Source: UBA1924 sp963976625 (GTDB lineage: Bacteria; Planctomycetota; Phycisphaerae; Phycisphaerales; UBA1924). From it: 64,000 nt of DNA. Location of the stretch: NCBI GenBank assembly GCA_963976625.1, contig CAXBLA010000003.1, positions 1 through 64,000 of the forward strand. The letters are read 5' to 3'. Each line of letters begins with the position of its first letter. The first letter of the stretch is position 1. The notes beneath the pieces are model-generated. The model saw only the letters and a program-made list of their open reading frames with translations. It was not told where the DNA came from and made no database searches. The translations under genes were made by a program, and so were the position numbers. This document shows, piece by piece, positions 9,136 through 17,172 of the stretch.

Positions 9136-10173
9136 TTAAGGCACCGCGATCCTTGCAAAGAGTTCGTTGACGATATCCTCGCTCGATACGCCCTCAGCTT
9201 CCGCCTCGTAGCTCACCAGCACCCGGTGACGCAGCACATCGAGCCCGATGGCCTTGATATCTGAAGGCGTCACGAACGATCGACCATCCAAGAAGGCATT
9301 GGCGCGTGCGGCCCTTGCGAGCGACAGCGATGCTCGCGGCGAGGCGCCGAACTCGATGAGCTTGGGCAGGTCGAGCCGCCAGCCGACATCGTACTGGGCC
9401 GGCTCGCGGGTCGCGTGAACGAGCGAAACGATGTAGTCCTTGATCTTGTCATCAACATAGATCCGGTTGACGAGAGCTCGGGCGGCTTCGATCTGATCGA
9501 GCGACACGACTGGTTGAATGGCTTCGATATCAGCCGTGCTCATCATGCGATCGACAATGATCCGCTCGTCGGCCTTGGTCGGGTAGCCCACGCTGAGCTT
9601 GAGCATGAACCGGTCGATCTGGGCCTCGGGAAGCGGGTAGGTGCCCTCTTGCTCGATCGGGTTCTGTGTTGCGAGCACGAGGAAGGGCTTGCCGACGCTG
9701 TAGGTGGTGTCGCCGATGGTCGCGGACCGTTCCTGCATCGCTTCGAGCAGGGCCGCCTGCACCTTGGCCGGGGCCCGGTTGATCTCGTCGGCTAGCACGA
9801 TATTGGCAAAGATCGGACCCTTGCGGGGCGTGAATGTTCCGTCCTTAGGGTTGTAGATCAGTGTCCCGATCACATCAGCGGGCAAGAGGTCAGGTGTGAA
9901 CTGGATGCGGGAGAAATCCGCCTGGCAACCTTGGGCCAATGTCGTCACGGTCAGTGTCTTGGCCAAGCCCGGCACGCCTTCGAGCAGCACATGCCCGCCG
10001 GTGAGCATCCCGATGACCAACGCCCGCACCATGTGCTCCTGCCCGACCACGACCGAGCCCACGGCCGAAACGAGGTCATTGATCGGCTGACCGACCTGAG
10101 CAACTTGGTCATCGGTTGGCTGTGAATTCGATTGGGTATTCGTCTGGGCCGAAGTGGGGGAGTCGGTTTGCAT
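9136..10173 (-). CDS. MoxR-family AAA+ ATPase
   Basis: AAA+ chaperone-like ATPase thought to remodel or load metal into VWA proteins made by the same operon. Walker A is GVPGLAKT, Walker B VLADEINRAP, sensor 1 ATQNPIEQEGTYPLPEAQ, and a C-terminal lid is present. I place the start at the ATG at 10173 (MQTDSP), giving about 345 residues, because the family begins just before the helix with VVGQEHMV. A longer frame up to 10317 exists, but its extra 48 residues are low-complexity and not expected. First gene of the eight-gene Bat operon. Confidence 0.9.
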   Translation of the reverse strand: MQTDSPTSAQTNTQSNSQPTDDQVAQVGQPINDLVSAVGSVVVGQEHMVRALVIGMLTGGHVLLEGVPGLAKTLTVTTLAQGCQADFSRIQFTPDLLPADVIGTLIYNPKDGTFTPRKGPIFANIVLADEINRAPAKVQAALLEAMQERSATIGDTTYSVGKPFLVLATQNPIEQEGTYPLPEAQIDRFMLKLSVGYPTKADERIIVDRMMSTADIEAIQPVVSLDQIEAARALVNRIYVDDKIKDYIVSLVHATREPAQYDVGWRLDLPKLIEFGASPRASLSLARAARANAFLDGRSFVTPSDIKAIGLDVLRHRVLVSYEAEAEGVSSEDIVNELFARIAVP

Positions 10174-10400
10174 GCGTGGGTTCTCTTGTGAACGGATCAG
10201 CTCGGAGTTTGATTGGGCGGGCAGATACCGCAGCTGCAGTAGCCTACGGGGTTCATCAGCGTCGGGTTCGCTTGGTGCTTTCCTCAGTGCCATCACGCCA
10301 TCGCGGATGCGCCTCATCGGCGTTTCTGTCAGTTATTATTGATATTCAGGCGGCTTTGGTTGCCTCAATCGTCAAGAATTCGAGTGAATACGCCCAATTG
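10174..10400. other. Intergenic leader of the MoxR/Bat operon
   Basis: No convincing gene here. On the minus strand there is TTGAGG, an 18-base gap and TATCAA (complement of about 10335-10365), a weak sigma-70-like promoter candidate for the Bat operon. The longer moxR frame also runs through part of this stretch. Confidence 0.3.
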
Positions 10401-10442
10401 AAAAACCCTTGTCCATCCCGCAATAATGGGAGCGTCCAAGGG
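10401..10442 (-). terminator. Probable intrinsic terminator after the DUF3467 gene
   Basis: On the minus strand CCCTTG pairs with CAAGGG, with an inner TCCC/GGGA pair, and is followed directly by five T residues. It lies about 30 bases after the stop of the DUF3467 gene and separates it from the Bat operon. Confidence 0.5.
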
Positions 10443-10472
10443 CCGTTCTTTGCTGGATTTGAACAGCGAGGA

Positions 10473-10799
10473 TCAGTTGGTTTCTGGAGCCGCACCCTGC
10501 TGGCCGCCCGGGTTGATATCGATCTCGCCGTTGCGTTCTTCGTACTGGCGCACGGCCTGCCCGAGCGACATCGCCAGACGCTTGGCGCCCGACCAGTTCA
10601 TGATCACGCGTGAGCCGACATTGAAGACGATGACCGGGGGCTGGCCGGGCATCTGCATCGGGATGTTCATCCCGAAGTCCATGACCAGCTCTTCGTTGGT
10701 GTTGGATGTACGGATGGTGTTTGAGTAGGTGCTCGTCATCTTGGATTCGTCAATGCGGAGCTGGACTTGCTGCTGCTGTGGTTGCTGTTCGTCAGCCAT
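10473..10799 (-). CDS. DUF3467 domain protein
   Basis: Small acidic protein of 108 residues. It starts with a Gln-rich stretch, then the DUF3467 pattern: YSNTIRTSNTNEELVMDFG, a hydrophobic strand VIVFNVGSRVIMN and a helix AKRLAMSLGQAVRQYEERNG. DUF3467 has no established function; members are widespread in planctomycetes and cyanobacteria. An SD-like AAGGATGG precedes the ATG. It ends in a hairpin terminator, so it is probably monocistronic. Confidence 0.85.
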   Translation of the reverse strand: MADEQQPQQQQVQLRIDESKMTSTYSNTIRTSNTNEELVMDFGMNIPMQMPGQPPVIVFNVGSRVIMNWSGAKRLAMSLGQAVRQYEERNGEIDINPGGQQGAAPETN

Positions 10800-10870
10800 A
10801 ATAAACCATCCTTACTTGGGATATTCGTTGGTGTTCTCGTGGGATCACAGAGCGAGCTCTGCTTTGAAAG

Positions 10871-10954
10871 TGCCGGGGGGGGGACTTGAACCCCCACTCT
10901 GTTTCCAGAAGTGGATTTTGAATCCACCGCGTCTACCGATTCCGCCACCTCGGC
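10871..10954 (-). tRNA. tRNA-Leu (anticodon CAA)
   Basis: Class II tRNA of 84 bases with a long variable arm. Anticodon stem GTGGA/TCCAC encloses loop TTCAAAA, so the anticodon CAA (complement of 10918-10920) reads UUG. The T arm is GGGGG-TTCAAGT-CCCCC. The acceptor stem GCCGAGG/CCCCGGC has one A-C mismatch at pair 5:68, inside a run of nine C residues. The discriminator is A. The 3' CCA is not encoded. Confidence 0.93.
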
Positions 10955-11113
10955 GTGGTGCGTCCCACCCGGGCCTTTGCCCCGATGAGTGTGGATCATA
11001 GCCCACCAAGGTCCGACTTCAACCGCCCCGCCCGTCAACTCAGAGAGTGTTTTTGACCCTCTTTTCTCCCCCGATGGGTTCGGCCAAACTCCATACGCAG
11101 AACGGTCGATGCC

Positions 11114-11119
11114 TACACT
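11114..11119 (+). promoter_or_regulatory. Candidate -10 box for trigger factor
   Basis: CCTACACT resembles the -10 boxes seen upstream of several other genes in the window. It lies about 99 bases before the tig start. No clear -35 is visible, so this is weak. Confidence 0.3.
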
Positions 11120-11217
11120 TCCTTTCCTGTCGGCGTTCGGCAGGGTCGATCCGGGACTCAGGCGCACGATGGCGGATCGACAGCAGTCCTGTGCGCGACA
11201 TGAACCAAAGGATTCTC

Positions 11218-12594
11218 ATGTCAGACACCGCAACCAAAAATACCGTCAACATCTCCGATGTTGGTCCCTGCCGCAAAAAAATCGTGATCGATATCCCTTC
11301 GGATGTCGTCGACGGCCAGATGGAGACCGCATTCGCCTCCGTCGCCCACGAAGCCAACATCCCCGGCTTCCGCAAGGGGCACGCCCCACGCCGGCTCGTC
11401 GAGAAAAAGTTCGGCGGCTACATCAAGGACGAGACCAAGCAACGCCTCGTCTCCGCAGCTTACCAAGAAGCGGTTGAAGAGAGCGGGCTCAAGGTCCTCT
11501 CCCAGCCCAGCGCCGATGCGATGGAAGACATCGTGATCGAGTCCGGCAAGCCCGTCCATTTCGAGATCGAAGTCGAGGTTATGCCCGAGTTTGACCTCCC
11601 AGAGCTCAAGGGCATCAAGGTCCTCAAGCCAGACTCCACCCTCCCCGACGGGCTCGTTGACGAAGAGATCAACAAGATCTCCATCAACGAAGGCTCGCTC
11701 GACGAGCGCGAAGACTCCGACAAGGGCGATTACCTCACCGGCAACGCCGTCATGACCGACTCCGACGGCACCGAGCACTACAACATTGAAGGCGCCGTCG
11801 TCCAGATCCCTGCAGAGGGCGACGAGGGCATGATCCTGGGCGTTATCGTCCCGGACTTCGCCAAGCAGATCGGCACTCCCAAGGAGGGTGAGAAGCTCAC
11901 CATCAAGCTCACCGGCCCAGAGAACCACGAAGTCGAAGCCATCCGTGGCAAGGACCTCACGGTCGCCTACGAGATCGTCAAGGTCTACCGCATCGTCCCA
12001 GCCGTCATCAACGACCTGGTCGCCAAGTACGGCTTTAGCGACGAAGACCAGCTCCGCGAGATGGTGACCAACCAACTCACCCAGCGGGCAGAGGTCCAGC
12101 AGCAGTCGGTCATGCGTCAGCAGGTCAGCAACTACCTCGCCGAGCAGATCAACTTTGATCTCCCCGAGGGGCTCACCGCCCAGCAGTCCGCCCGCAACCT
12201 CGAGCGCAGCCGCATGGAGATGATGTACAAGGGTGTGAACCCGACCGAGATCGAGCAGCACATGGCCGAGCTCCGTAACTCGTCCGCTGCCAGCGCCGCT
12301 TCAGAGCTCAAGCAGTTCTTCATCCTCAATAAAGCCTCCGAATCCATGGAGATCGAGGTTGACGAGCCAGAGGTCAACGCCCGCCTGCACCAGATGGCGA
12401 TGCAGCAGAACAAGCGCCCAGAGCAGATCCGAGACGAGCTGATCAAGTCGGGCCAGGCCCAGACCCTGCTTCAGCAGATCCGCGAGCACAAGACCATCGA
12501 CGCGATCCTCAAGGACGCGGAGATCGAAGAAGTTAGCGCCGAAGACTTCAACAAGGAAATGGAAAAGAAGAACGCGGCCCTCAAGTCCAAGTAA
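11218..12594 (+). CDS. tig: Trigger factor, ribosome-associated chaperone and PPIase
   Basis: Binds the ribosomal exit tunnel and shields nascent chains. The N-terminal ribosome-binding signature GFRKGHAPRRLVEKKFG is clear at about residues 46-62. A middle FKBP-like region (about 150-240) is followed by the helical C-terminal chaperone arms. The chosen ATG (MSDTATKN) has AAAGGA five bases upstream and gives 458 residues, normal for the family. The upstream in-frame ATGs give an unlikely extension. Single gene followed by a strong terminator. Confidence 0.95.
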   Translation: MSDTATKNTVNISDVGPCRKKIVIDIPSDVVDGQMETAFASVAHEANIPGFRKGHAPRRLVEKKFGGYIKDETKQRLVSAAYQEAVEESGLKVLSQPSADAMEDIVIESGKPVHFEIEVEVMPEFDLPELKGIKVLKPDSTLPDGLVDEEINKISINEGSLDEREDSDKGDYLTGNAVMTDSDGTEHYNIEGAVVQIPAEGDEGMILGVIVPDFAKQIGTPKEGEKLTIKLTGPENHEVEAIRGKDLTVAYEIVKVYRIVPAVINDLVAKYGFSDEDQLREMVTNQLTQRAEVQQQSVMRQQVSNYLAEQINFDLPEGLTAQQSARNLERSRMEMMYKGVNPTEIEQHMAELRNSSAASAASELKQFFILNKASESMEIEVDEPEVNARLHQMAMQQNKRPEQIRDELIKSGQAQTLLQQIREHKTIDAILKDAEIEEVSAEDFNKEMEKKNAALKSK

Positions 12595-12616
12595 AACCAA
12601 TCTCAGATAAAAAACA

Positions 12617-12644
12617 AAGCCCTCGGCAATCGCCGGGGGCTTTT
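12617..12644 (+). terminator. Intrinsic terminator of tig
   Basis: AAGCCCTCGGC pairs with GCCGGGGGCTT around an AATC loop, with a T-rich tail, 22 bases after the tig stop. Confidence 0.85.
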
Positions 12645-12680
12645 CAATAGGTCAATGAATCGCGGAATGATCCCGAATGC

Positions 12681-13010
12681 TTATCCGAGTTCTTCGTCAT
12701 CATCATACGAGTAGTCGATCGCCATCATCGTGTCACCCGTGTTGAACGGGTGGTTGACGGTGCCGCAGCCCTTACAGGCGATGCCGTGGGTGCCCGCGGG
12801 GAGCTTCTCGATGCTCTGGCCGCACCCGGCGCAAGTGATCACATCGAGGCGCGAGGTCATCATGTTCACGCTCGTGACGGCGATCGCGATCGCGGCACCA
12901 ACCGCCGGAATCACCCCGACCGAGAGCATGCTGACGACGCCGAAGACCAAGATGGCCAAGGCCGCAAGGAGCGCGAATACACGCAGACGAAGTTTGAGCA
13001 TCCATTGCAT
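12681..13010 (-). CDS. Membrane protein with C-terminal zinc ribbon
   Basis: Unrecognised protein of 109 residues. Two hydrophobic helices (about 10-30 and 33-50) are followed by a four-cysteine ribbon, C60-x2-C63 and C79-x2-C82, and an acidic tail. The ATG at 13010 is preferred over the longer frame to 13058 because GGAGAAG lies about eight bases before it. It shares the two-helix plus cysteine-knuckle style of the next gene upstream, suggesting a related envelope role, which is inference. Confidence 0.65.
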   Translation of the reverse strand: MQWMLKLRLRVFALLAALAILVFGVVSMLSVGVIPAVGAAIAIAVTSVNMMTSRLDVITCAGCGQSIEKLPAGTHGIACKGCGTVNHPFNTGDTMMAIDYSYDDDEELG

Positions 13011-13136
13011 CGTAAAGTCTTCTCCAGTCGCCCAGTATCCAGGGCGATCAAACATCAAAGCCAGACAAGCGGATCCTCCGCCGGCGGAGTATACACGCTT
13101 TGGATGTCGCGGTGGCCTTGCACGCTCATGAATCCG

Positions 13137-13793
13137 TCAAAGCGGGCGGTAGAGATCAATGATTTTACGGAGATTATCCGGGTCCTTGAGATGGTTGACC
13201 TGCAGCTCGATCCCGTCTTGTCCGGACGACGAGATCCCGATCCGCCCGACATTCATGACCCGCTGCGGAAATGACTGATCGATCTGGATATTGCGGATGT
13301 TGTCGTGGACGACCTCGGAGGATGACTTGGACAGGATCCCGTGGTGCATGATCGTGCGTTTGGTCGTGATCTCGAGCGAGGCATCGAGCCGATCGATCCA
13401 CCAGTAGATAATCAACGCCAGCCCGCCCAGCGCCATCGGCACAAACAACAAGTACCAGAGCCAAGAATGGTCCGTCACCGGCACCCAGACCAGCCCAACA
13501 AAGCCGATCAGCGATTCGAGGACCGCCAGCGAGAAACGGATCGCCCGCGATCGGAACCAGCACCGACGGACCACCAAGACCCGGACCTCGGGCCCAAAGT
13601 CCGGCGGGAACCCGGCTTCGGCGGCTCGATCAGTGTTCTTGGAGTCCTTGATAGGCTCTGGAGCCGAAACTTCACCATCGACTCTGGGCACCCGGTTGAT
13701 GTCGCCGCAGCCCAAACACTCGTGCTTGGTGCCCGCGAGGTTATCCTCGACCTCGATCTCCATGTCGCATCTATCGCATTCGAACTTGATCAT
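13137..13793 (-). CDS. Zinc-ribbon and bacterial PH (DUF304) membrane protein
   Basis: The N-terminal knuckles C6-x2-C9 and C26-x2-C29 form a zinc ribbon. Then come a linker, two membrane helices (about residues 85-105 and 112-132), and a bPH2/DUF304 domain recognised by TTKRTIMHHGILSK, EVVHDNIRNIQIDQS and VGRIGISSSGQDG. bPH2 proteins are membrane-associated with no fixed function. A GAGGAG SD lies just before the ATG. Confidence 0.8.
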   Translation of the reverse strand: MIKFECDRCDMEIEVEDNLAGTKHECLGCGDINRVPRVDGEVSAPEPIKDSKNTDRAAEAGFPPDFGPEVRVLVVRRCWFRSRAIRFSLAVLESLIGFVGLVWVPVTDHSWLWYLLFVPMALGGLALIIYWWIDRLDASLEITTKRTIMHHGILSKSSSEVVHDNIRNIQIDQSFPQRVMNVGRIGISSSGQDGIELQVNHLKDPDNLRKIIDLYRPL

Positions 13794-13866
13794 GCCTGCT
13801 CCTCGCCCGGTGGGGGTCTCCCCTATTCTAAGGGAATCGGCTCAATCCCTTTCACCCATTGACATT

Positions 13867-13890
13867 AAAAAAGCGTCCCCCGTGGGACGC
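13867..13890 (-). terminator. Intrinsic terminator of the citrate/methylcitrate synthase gene
   Basis: On the minus strand GCGTCCC pairs with GGGACGC around ACGG, followed by six T residues, 30 bases past the synthase stop. Confidence 0.88.
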
Positions 13891-13920
13891 TCGGGAATTC
13901 AATGCTTGGGAAGCCCGGAT

Positions 13921-15072
13921 TTAGTCGTTCCAGTTGCGGAGCGCCGGTCCGATGTACGCCACGCGTGGGCGGATTAAGCGGTTGTTGGCGTGCTGCTCCA
14001 TGATGTGAGCCGCCCAGCCGGTGATCCGCGAAGCCACGAAGATCGGGGTGTACTGCGGGACCGGGATGCCCATCGTGAAGTAGGTCATGCCGCAGGGGAA
14101 ATCAACATTGGGGTAGATCGTCTTTTCGTCTTCCATGATCTTCTGGACCATCTCGCCGAGCTCGAAGAGCTTGACGAACTCCTCGCCGCGAGCCTTGGCG
14201 GCTTTGCGACCCAAACCATGAAGAATCGGTGCGCGATGATCGCCATTCTTATACACCCGATGCCCGAAGCCCATGAGCTTGCGCTTATCGGCGAACGCCT
14301 GGTGCATCCATGCCGTGACCTTGGCCGGGTCATTGTCCGAGCCGATGTCGTTGCGGATATCGGCGAGCATTTCCATCGCCGCTTCGTTGGCGCCACCATG
14401 AAGCTTGCCCTTGAGGGCCGCGATCGCCCCGGTGACCGCGCCGTGCAGATCCCCCAGCGTGCCCGAGATCACACGAGCGGTGAAGGTCGATGCGTTGTAA
14501 TCATGCTCGGCGTAGAGCACCAGCGACACATCCATCACCTTCTCGGCTTCCGGGGTCGGCTCGCTGCCGGTCATCATGTAGAGCAAGTTGGCCGAGTGCG
14601 AGAGCTTCGAGTTGGGCGCGATGAAATCCTTGCCGTCGATCGAGTTCTGCATGTGCCCGATGATGGTCGGGATCTGAGCGAGCAGACGCTTGGACTTGCG
14701 GAGGTTGGCTTCCGGATCATTCTCCTGGCAGTCCGAATCGAGATGCGACAGGATCGACACCGCGGTCCTCAGGATATCCATCGGCACCGCGTACTCGTTG
14801 TTGACCAGGTTGCCCGAGGTCTTGAGGAAATCGACGACGGCACTTGGGAGCGCACGCAGCGAGGTCAGCTCGTCGTTGAAGGCTTTGAGTTCGCTACTCG
14901 ATGGCTTATGACCTACGAGAAGCAAGAACGCGACTTCCTCGAACGATGCGTTGGCCGCGAGGTCAGCGATTTCGTAGCCGCGGTAGACCAGCGAGGTCTG
15001 CTCGACATTACAGATTTCGGTCTCGCCGGCGATGACGCCCTCGAGCCCCTTGGCGTGGGTGGCGGTGGTCAT
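13921..15072 (-). CDS. prpC: Citrate synthase or 2-methylcitrate synthase
   Basis: Condenses acetyl-CoA or propionyl-CoA with oxaloacetate. Citrate-synthase motifs are all present: LYAEHDYNASTFTARV, KLHGGANEAAMEML, GFGHRVYKNGDHRA (catalytic His) and YPNVDFPCGMTYFTMGIP (catalytic Asp). The short form of 383 residues is the type shared by PrpC and Gram-positive citrate synthases. Sequence alone does not decide the substrate. Nearby PrpB- and PrpD-family genes favour 2-methylcitrate synthase or a bifunctional enzyme. SD AAGGA precedes the ATG. Confidence 0.88.
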   Translation of the reverse strand: MTTATHAKGLEGVIAGETEICNVEQTSLVYRGYEIADLAANASFEEVAFLLLVGHKPSSSELKAFNDELTSLRALPSAVVDFLKTSGNLVNNEYAVPMDILRTAVSILSHLDSDCQENDPEANLRKSKRLLAQIPTIIGHMQNSIDGKDFIAPNSKLSHSANLLYMMTGSEPTPEAEKVMDVSLVLYAEHDYNASTFTARVISGTLGDLHGAVTGAIAALKGKLHGGANEAAMEMLADIRNDIGSDNDPAKVTAWMHQAFADKRKLMGFGHRVYKNGDHRAPILHGLGRKAAKARGEEFVKLFELGEMVQKIMEDEKTIYPNVDFPCGMTYFTMGIPVPQYTPIFVASRITGWAAHIMEQHANNRLIRPRVAYIGPALRNWND

Positions 15073-15205
15073 GATTCGGTATTCCTTCTCTAATGCTCGA
15101 TGCGAGCTTGGTCGGACGCGATCCCCGATGGGCGATCGGCGTGTATGGGTATGGAAACACCCGATTCTAGGCGTTCAAAGCGTTCTTTGCCGTGCTCCAC
15201 ATGGC

Positions 15206-17113
15206 CTATTGGCGGGCTGGGAACGGGTACGCTACGGGCGAACGGTACCCGTCATGGTCATACGCACGCACCCCGAAGAGCCAGTTGTCCTTTGACAGAT
15301 CAACTGTGCCCTCGGCGGCATTACCAACATCCTGAGCATGCTTCCAGGTCCAATCAGTTGATTCCCGCCAGACGATCTCGTACCCAGCCACATCGGGCTC
15401 GGGCGACGCGTCCCAGCGCAGTGTCGTGTCGTTGGTCAGCTCGGAGATCATCACCCGGGCATTAATTGGCGACGACGGTGCATTGGCCAGGTGCACCAGC
15501 ACCGCACCATTGAGCCGCGTCACATCCGCCAGATACTCGGCATCGACATATTCGGCCAAATCGCCAAACTGCGTATCGCCCTCCATGCGCACATCCTGAT
15601 GCTGGTGGTCGTAGTTCTCGTACATCTCGCAGAACCGGATCGCGGGGAACCCGAGCTCATTGAACGGCGTGTGGTCACCCCCACGCAAGAACCGGTCCGG
15701 GCGAAAAATCAACTTGGGCTGGACAGTCGTCCGATGCAATCGACCGATGTCGGCGATGTACCGGGCGAGTTGGCGTGAGACCGAATCGGACTCGGTGCCG
15801 TACATACGGACTTTGCGGACAGACGACCCGATCTCGGAATCATCAAGCGACAGCATGGTTGCCGGGAGCCCCTCAGAGAACACCCGGATGACCTTCCGCC
15901 CGTCCTGATCTGGGAGCACTCCGGTCGGATCGCCCACGGTGTCGTTGTTGAGCACGCCGCGGATGTCCTTGCCGTCGGCCAATGCCCGCTGTGCATGGAG
16001 CCGGGCCCCGAAGAGCCCTTGTTCCTCGCCGCTCGTCGCCATCAAGATAACCGTCGATTCGAGCTGTTCCTTGGAGAGCACCCGGGCGAGTTCGATCAAC
16101 GCGGCGACGCCCGAGCCATCGTCATTGGCACCCGGTGCGTCAGAGGTCGCATCATTGGCCTCGCTGGCTCGTGAATCGAGATGCGCAAGCACATAGTACA
16201 GACGATCCCGCGATGCAGGTTGCGTCCCCGGGATCTTGCAGATCACATTGACCACATCTACGGCTTCGTTGATCCGGCGCCCGTCTGGCTCCACTCGATG
16301 GGCATCGAAGTACACCTTGGGCGTCGAATCGCCCGATTTGCCGTGCCCCTTAATATTCTGCTCGAACTGCTGATGCACCCAGCGACGGGCGGCCCCGATT
16401 CCTCGAGTGTCCGATTCGGTCTCGGACATCGTGTGACGGGTGCCGAAGCTGACCAGCATGTCGATCGTGTGCTGGATCTGCTCCGCATCGACCGCGTCGA
16501 TCACGCGCCCCGGAGTCTCCATCAATGTGCGTTCAATCATCCGAACCATCCCTTTCCCCATCCCGAGCGATAATGCATGCTCTGCTGCGTCCTGCCGACT
16601 CATCCCAAACTCGTCCATCATATACAGGGCGTAGATCGCCCCCGCCCGCGAGCCCGAGCCGCAATGAAAGAGCGTCTCGCCCTGTGTGCGCGTAAAGGCG
16701 GCCTTAAACTCATCGCGTACGCCGTAGCCGAAGTTGGTGCTGCTGGTTGGGATATGGATGTACTCCATTCCAAGCGATTTTACCAATGCAGGCTCATCGA
16801 AATCCAGCTTGTCCATCTCTTCCTGGGTCCGCGCGTTGATGACGATTTTACCCCCAGCTTGCGCGAAGGCGTTGAGCTCTTCAGGAGTAGGCTGCCCAAA
16901 GAAACTCAACCGACCATCAACACGCTCAGGCGATTGGATCTCAGACCACGACAATCGATCGCCTGCAATATCTGCAGAATCAGCAGCGGGGGTGGTGTGT
17001 TGAGTCGTAGTTGTTGCCTGCCCAGCGCACCCGACCATCAGCCCGGCGCTAAGTATCGAGGAGAGAAGCACAGTTGCAGACAGCCGCGGAATCGATGGTG
17101 GTTTCATGCTCAT
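15206..17113 (-). CDS. Lipoprotein fusing a DUF442-like phosphatase domain to an M28 peptidase
   Basis: Exported lipoprotein (lipobox ending GC, Cys29). Residues about 55-190 match the beta-lactamase-hydrolase-like phosphatase domain (DUF442): FFGQPTPEELNAFAQAGG, VINAR and an active-site loop C151-GSGS-R156. Residues about 215-540 form an M28 aminopeptidase with metal ligands AHLD, GANDDGSG, SGEEQG, NNDTVGD and GGDHTPF. About 80 C-terminal residues look like a fibronectin-III domain (LRWDASPEPDVAGYEIVW). The start at 17113 lies six bases from a TACAAT box. It shares a 59-base divergent promoter region with prpB. Confidence 0.88.
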   Translation of the reverse strand: MSMKPPSIPRLSATVLLSSILSAGLMVGCAGQATTTTQHTTPAADSADIAGDRLSWSEIQSPERVDGRLSFFGQPTPEELNAFAQAGGKIVINARTQEEMDKLDFDEPALVKSLGMEYIHIPTSSTNFGYGVRDEFKAAFTRTQGETLFHCGSGSRAGAIYALYMMDEFGMSRQDAAEHALSLGMGKGMVRMIERTLMETPGRVIDAVDAEQIQHTIDMLVSFGTRHTMSETESDTRGIGAARRWVHQQFEQNIKGHGKSGDSTPKVYFDAHRVEPDGRRINEAVDVVNVICKIPGTQPASRDRLYYVLAHLDSRASEANDATSDAPGANDDGSGVAALIELARVLSKEQLESTVILMATSGEEQGLFGARLHAQRALADGKDIRGVLNNDTVGDPTGVLPDQDGRKVIRVFSEGLPATMLSLDDSEIGSSVRKVRMYGTESDSVSRQLARYIADIGRLHRTTVQPKLIFRPDRFLRGGDHTPFNELGFPAIRFCEMYENYDHQHQDVRMEGDTQFGDLAEYVDAEYLADVTRLNGAVLVHLANAPSSPINARVMISELTNDTTLRWDASPEPDVAGYEIVWRESTDWTWKHAQDVGNAAEGTVDLSKDNWLFGVRAYDHDGYRSPVAYPFPARQ

Positions 17114-17119
17114 CTGCCC

Positions 17120-17125
17120 ATTGTA
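17120..17125 (-). promoter_or_regulatory. Candidate -10 box of the M28 fusion gene
   Basis: TACAAT on the minus strand, six bases before the ATG. This would give a leaderless mRNA. No SD is present. Confidence 0.5.
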
Positions 17126-17161
17126 TCGCCGATCTCACTCGGCTGCGCAGCCCGATGCGTC

Positions 17162-17167
17162 TATCAT
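17162..17167 (+). promoter_or_regulatory. Candidate -10 box of prpB
   Basis: TATCAT lies five bases before the ATG at 17173, and there is no SD, so a leaderless mRNA is likely. Confidence 0.45.
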
Positions 17168-17172
17168 CCTCT

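Noticed and set aside
11221..12261. Long minus-strand ORF opposite trigger factor
   Set aside because: High-GC shadow of tig with no recognisable domain and an implausible composition.
13990..15093. Long plus-strand ORF opposite the citrate/methylcitrate synthase
   Set aside because: Shadow frame; the synthase motifs are clear on the minus strand.
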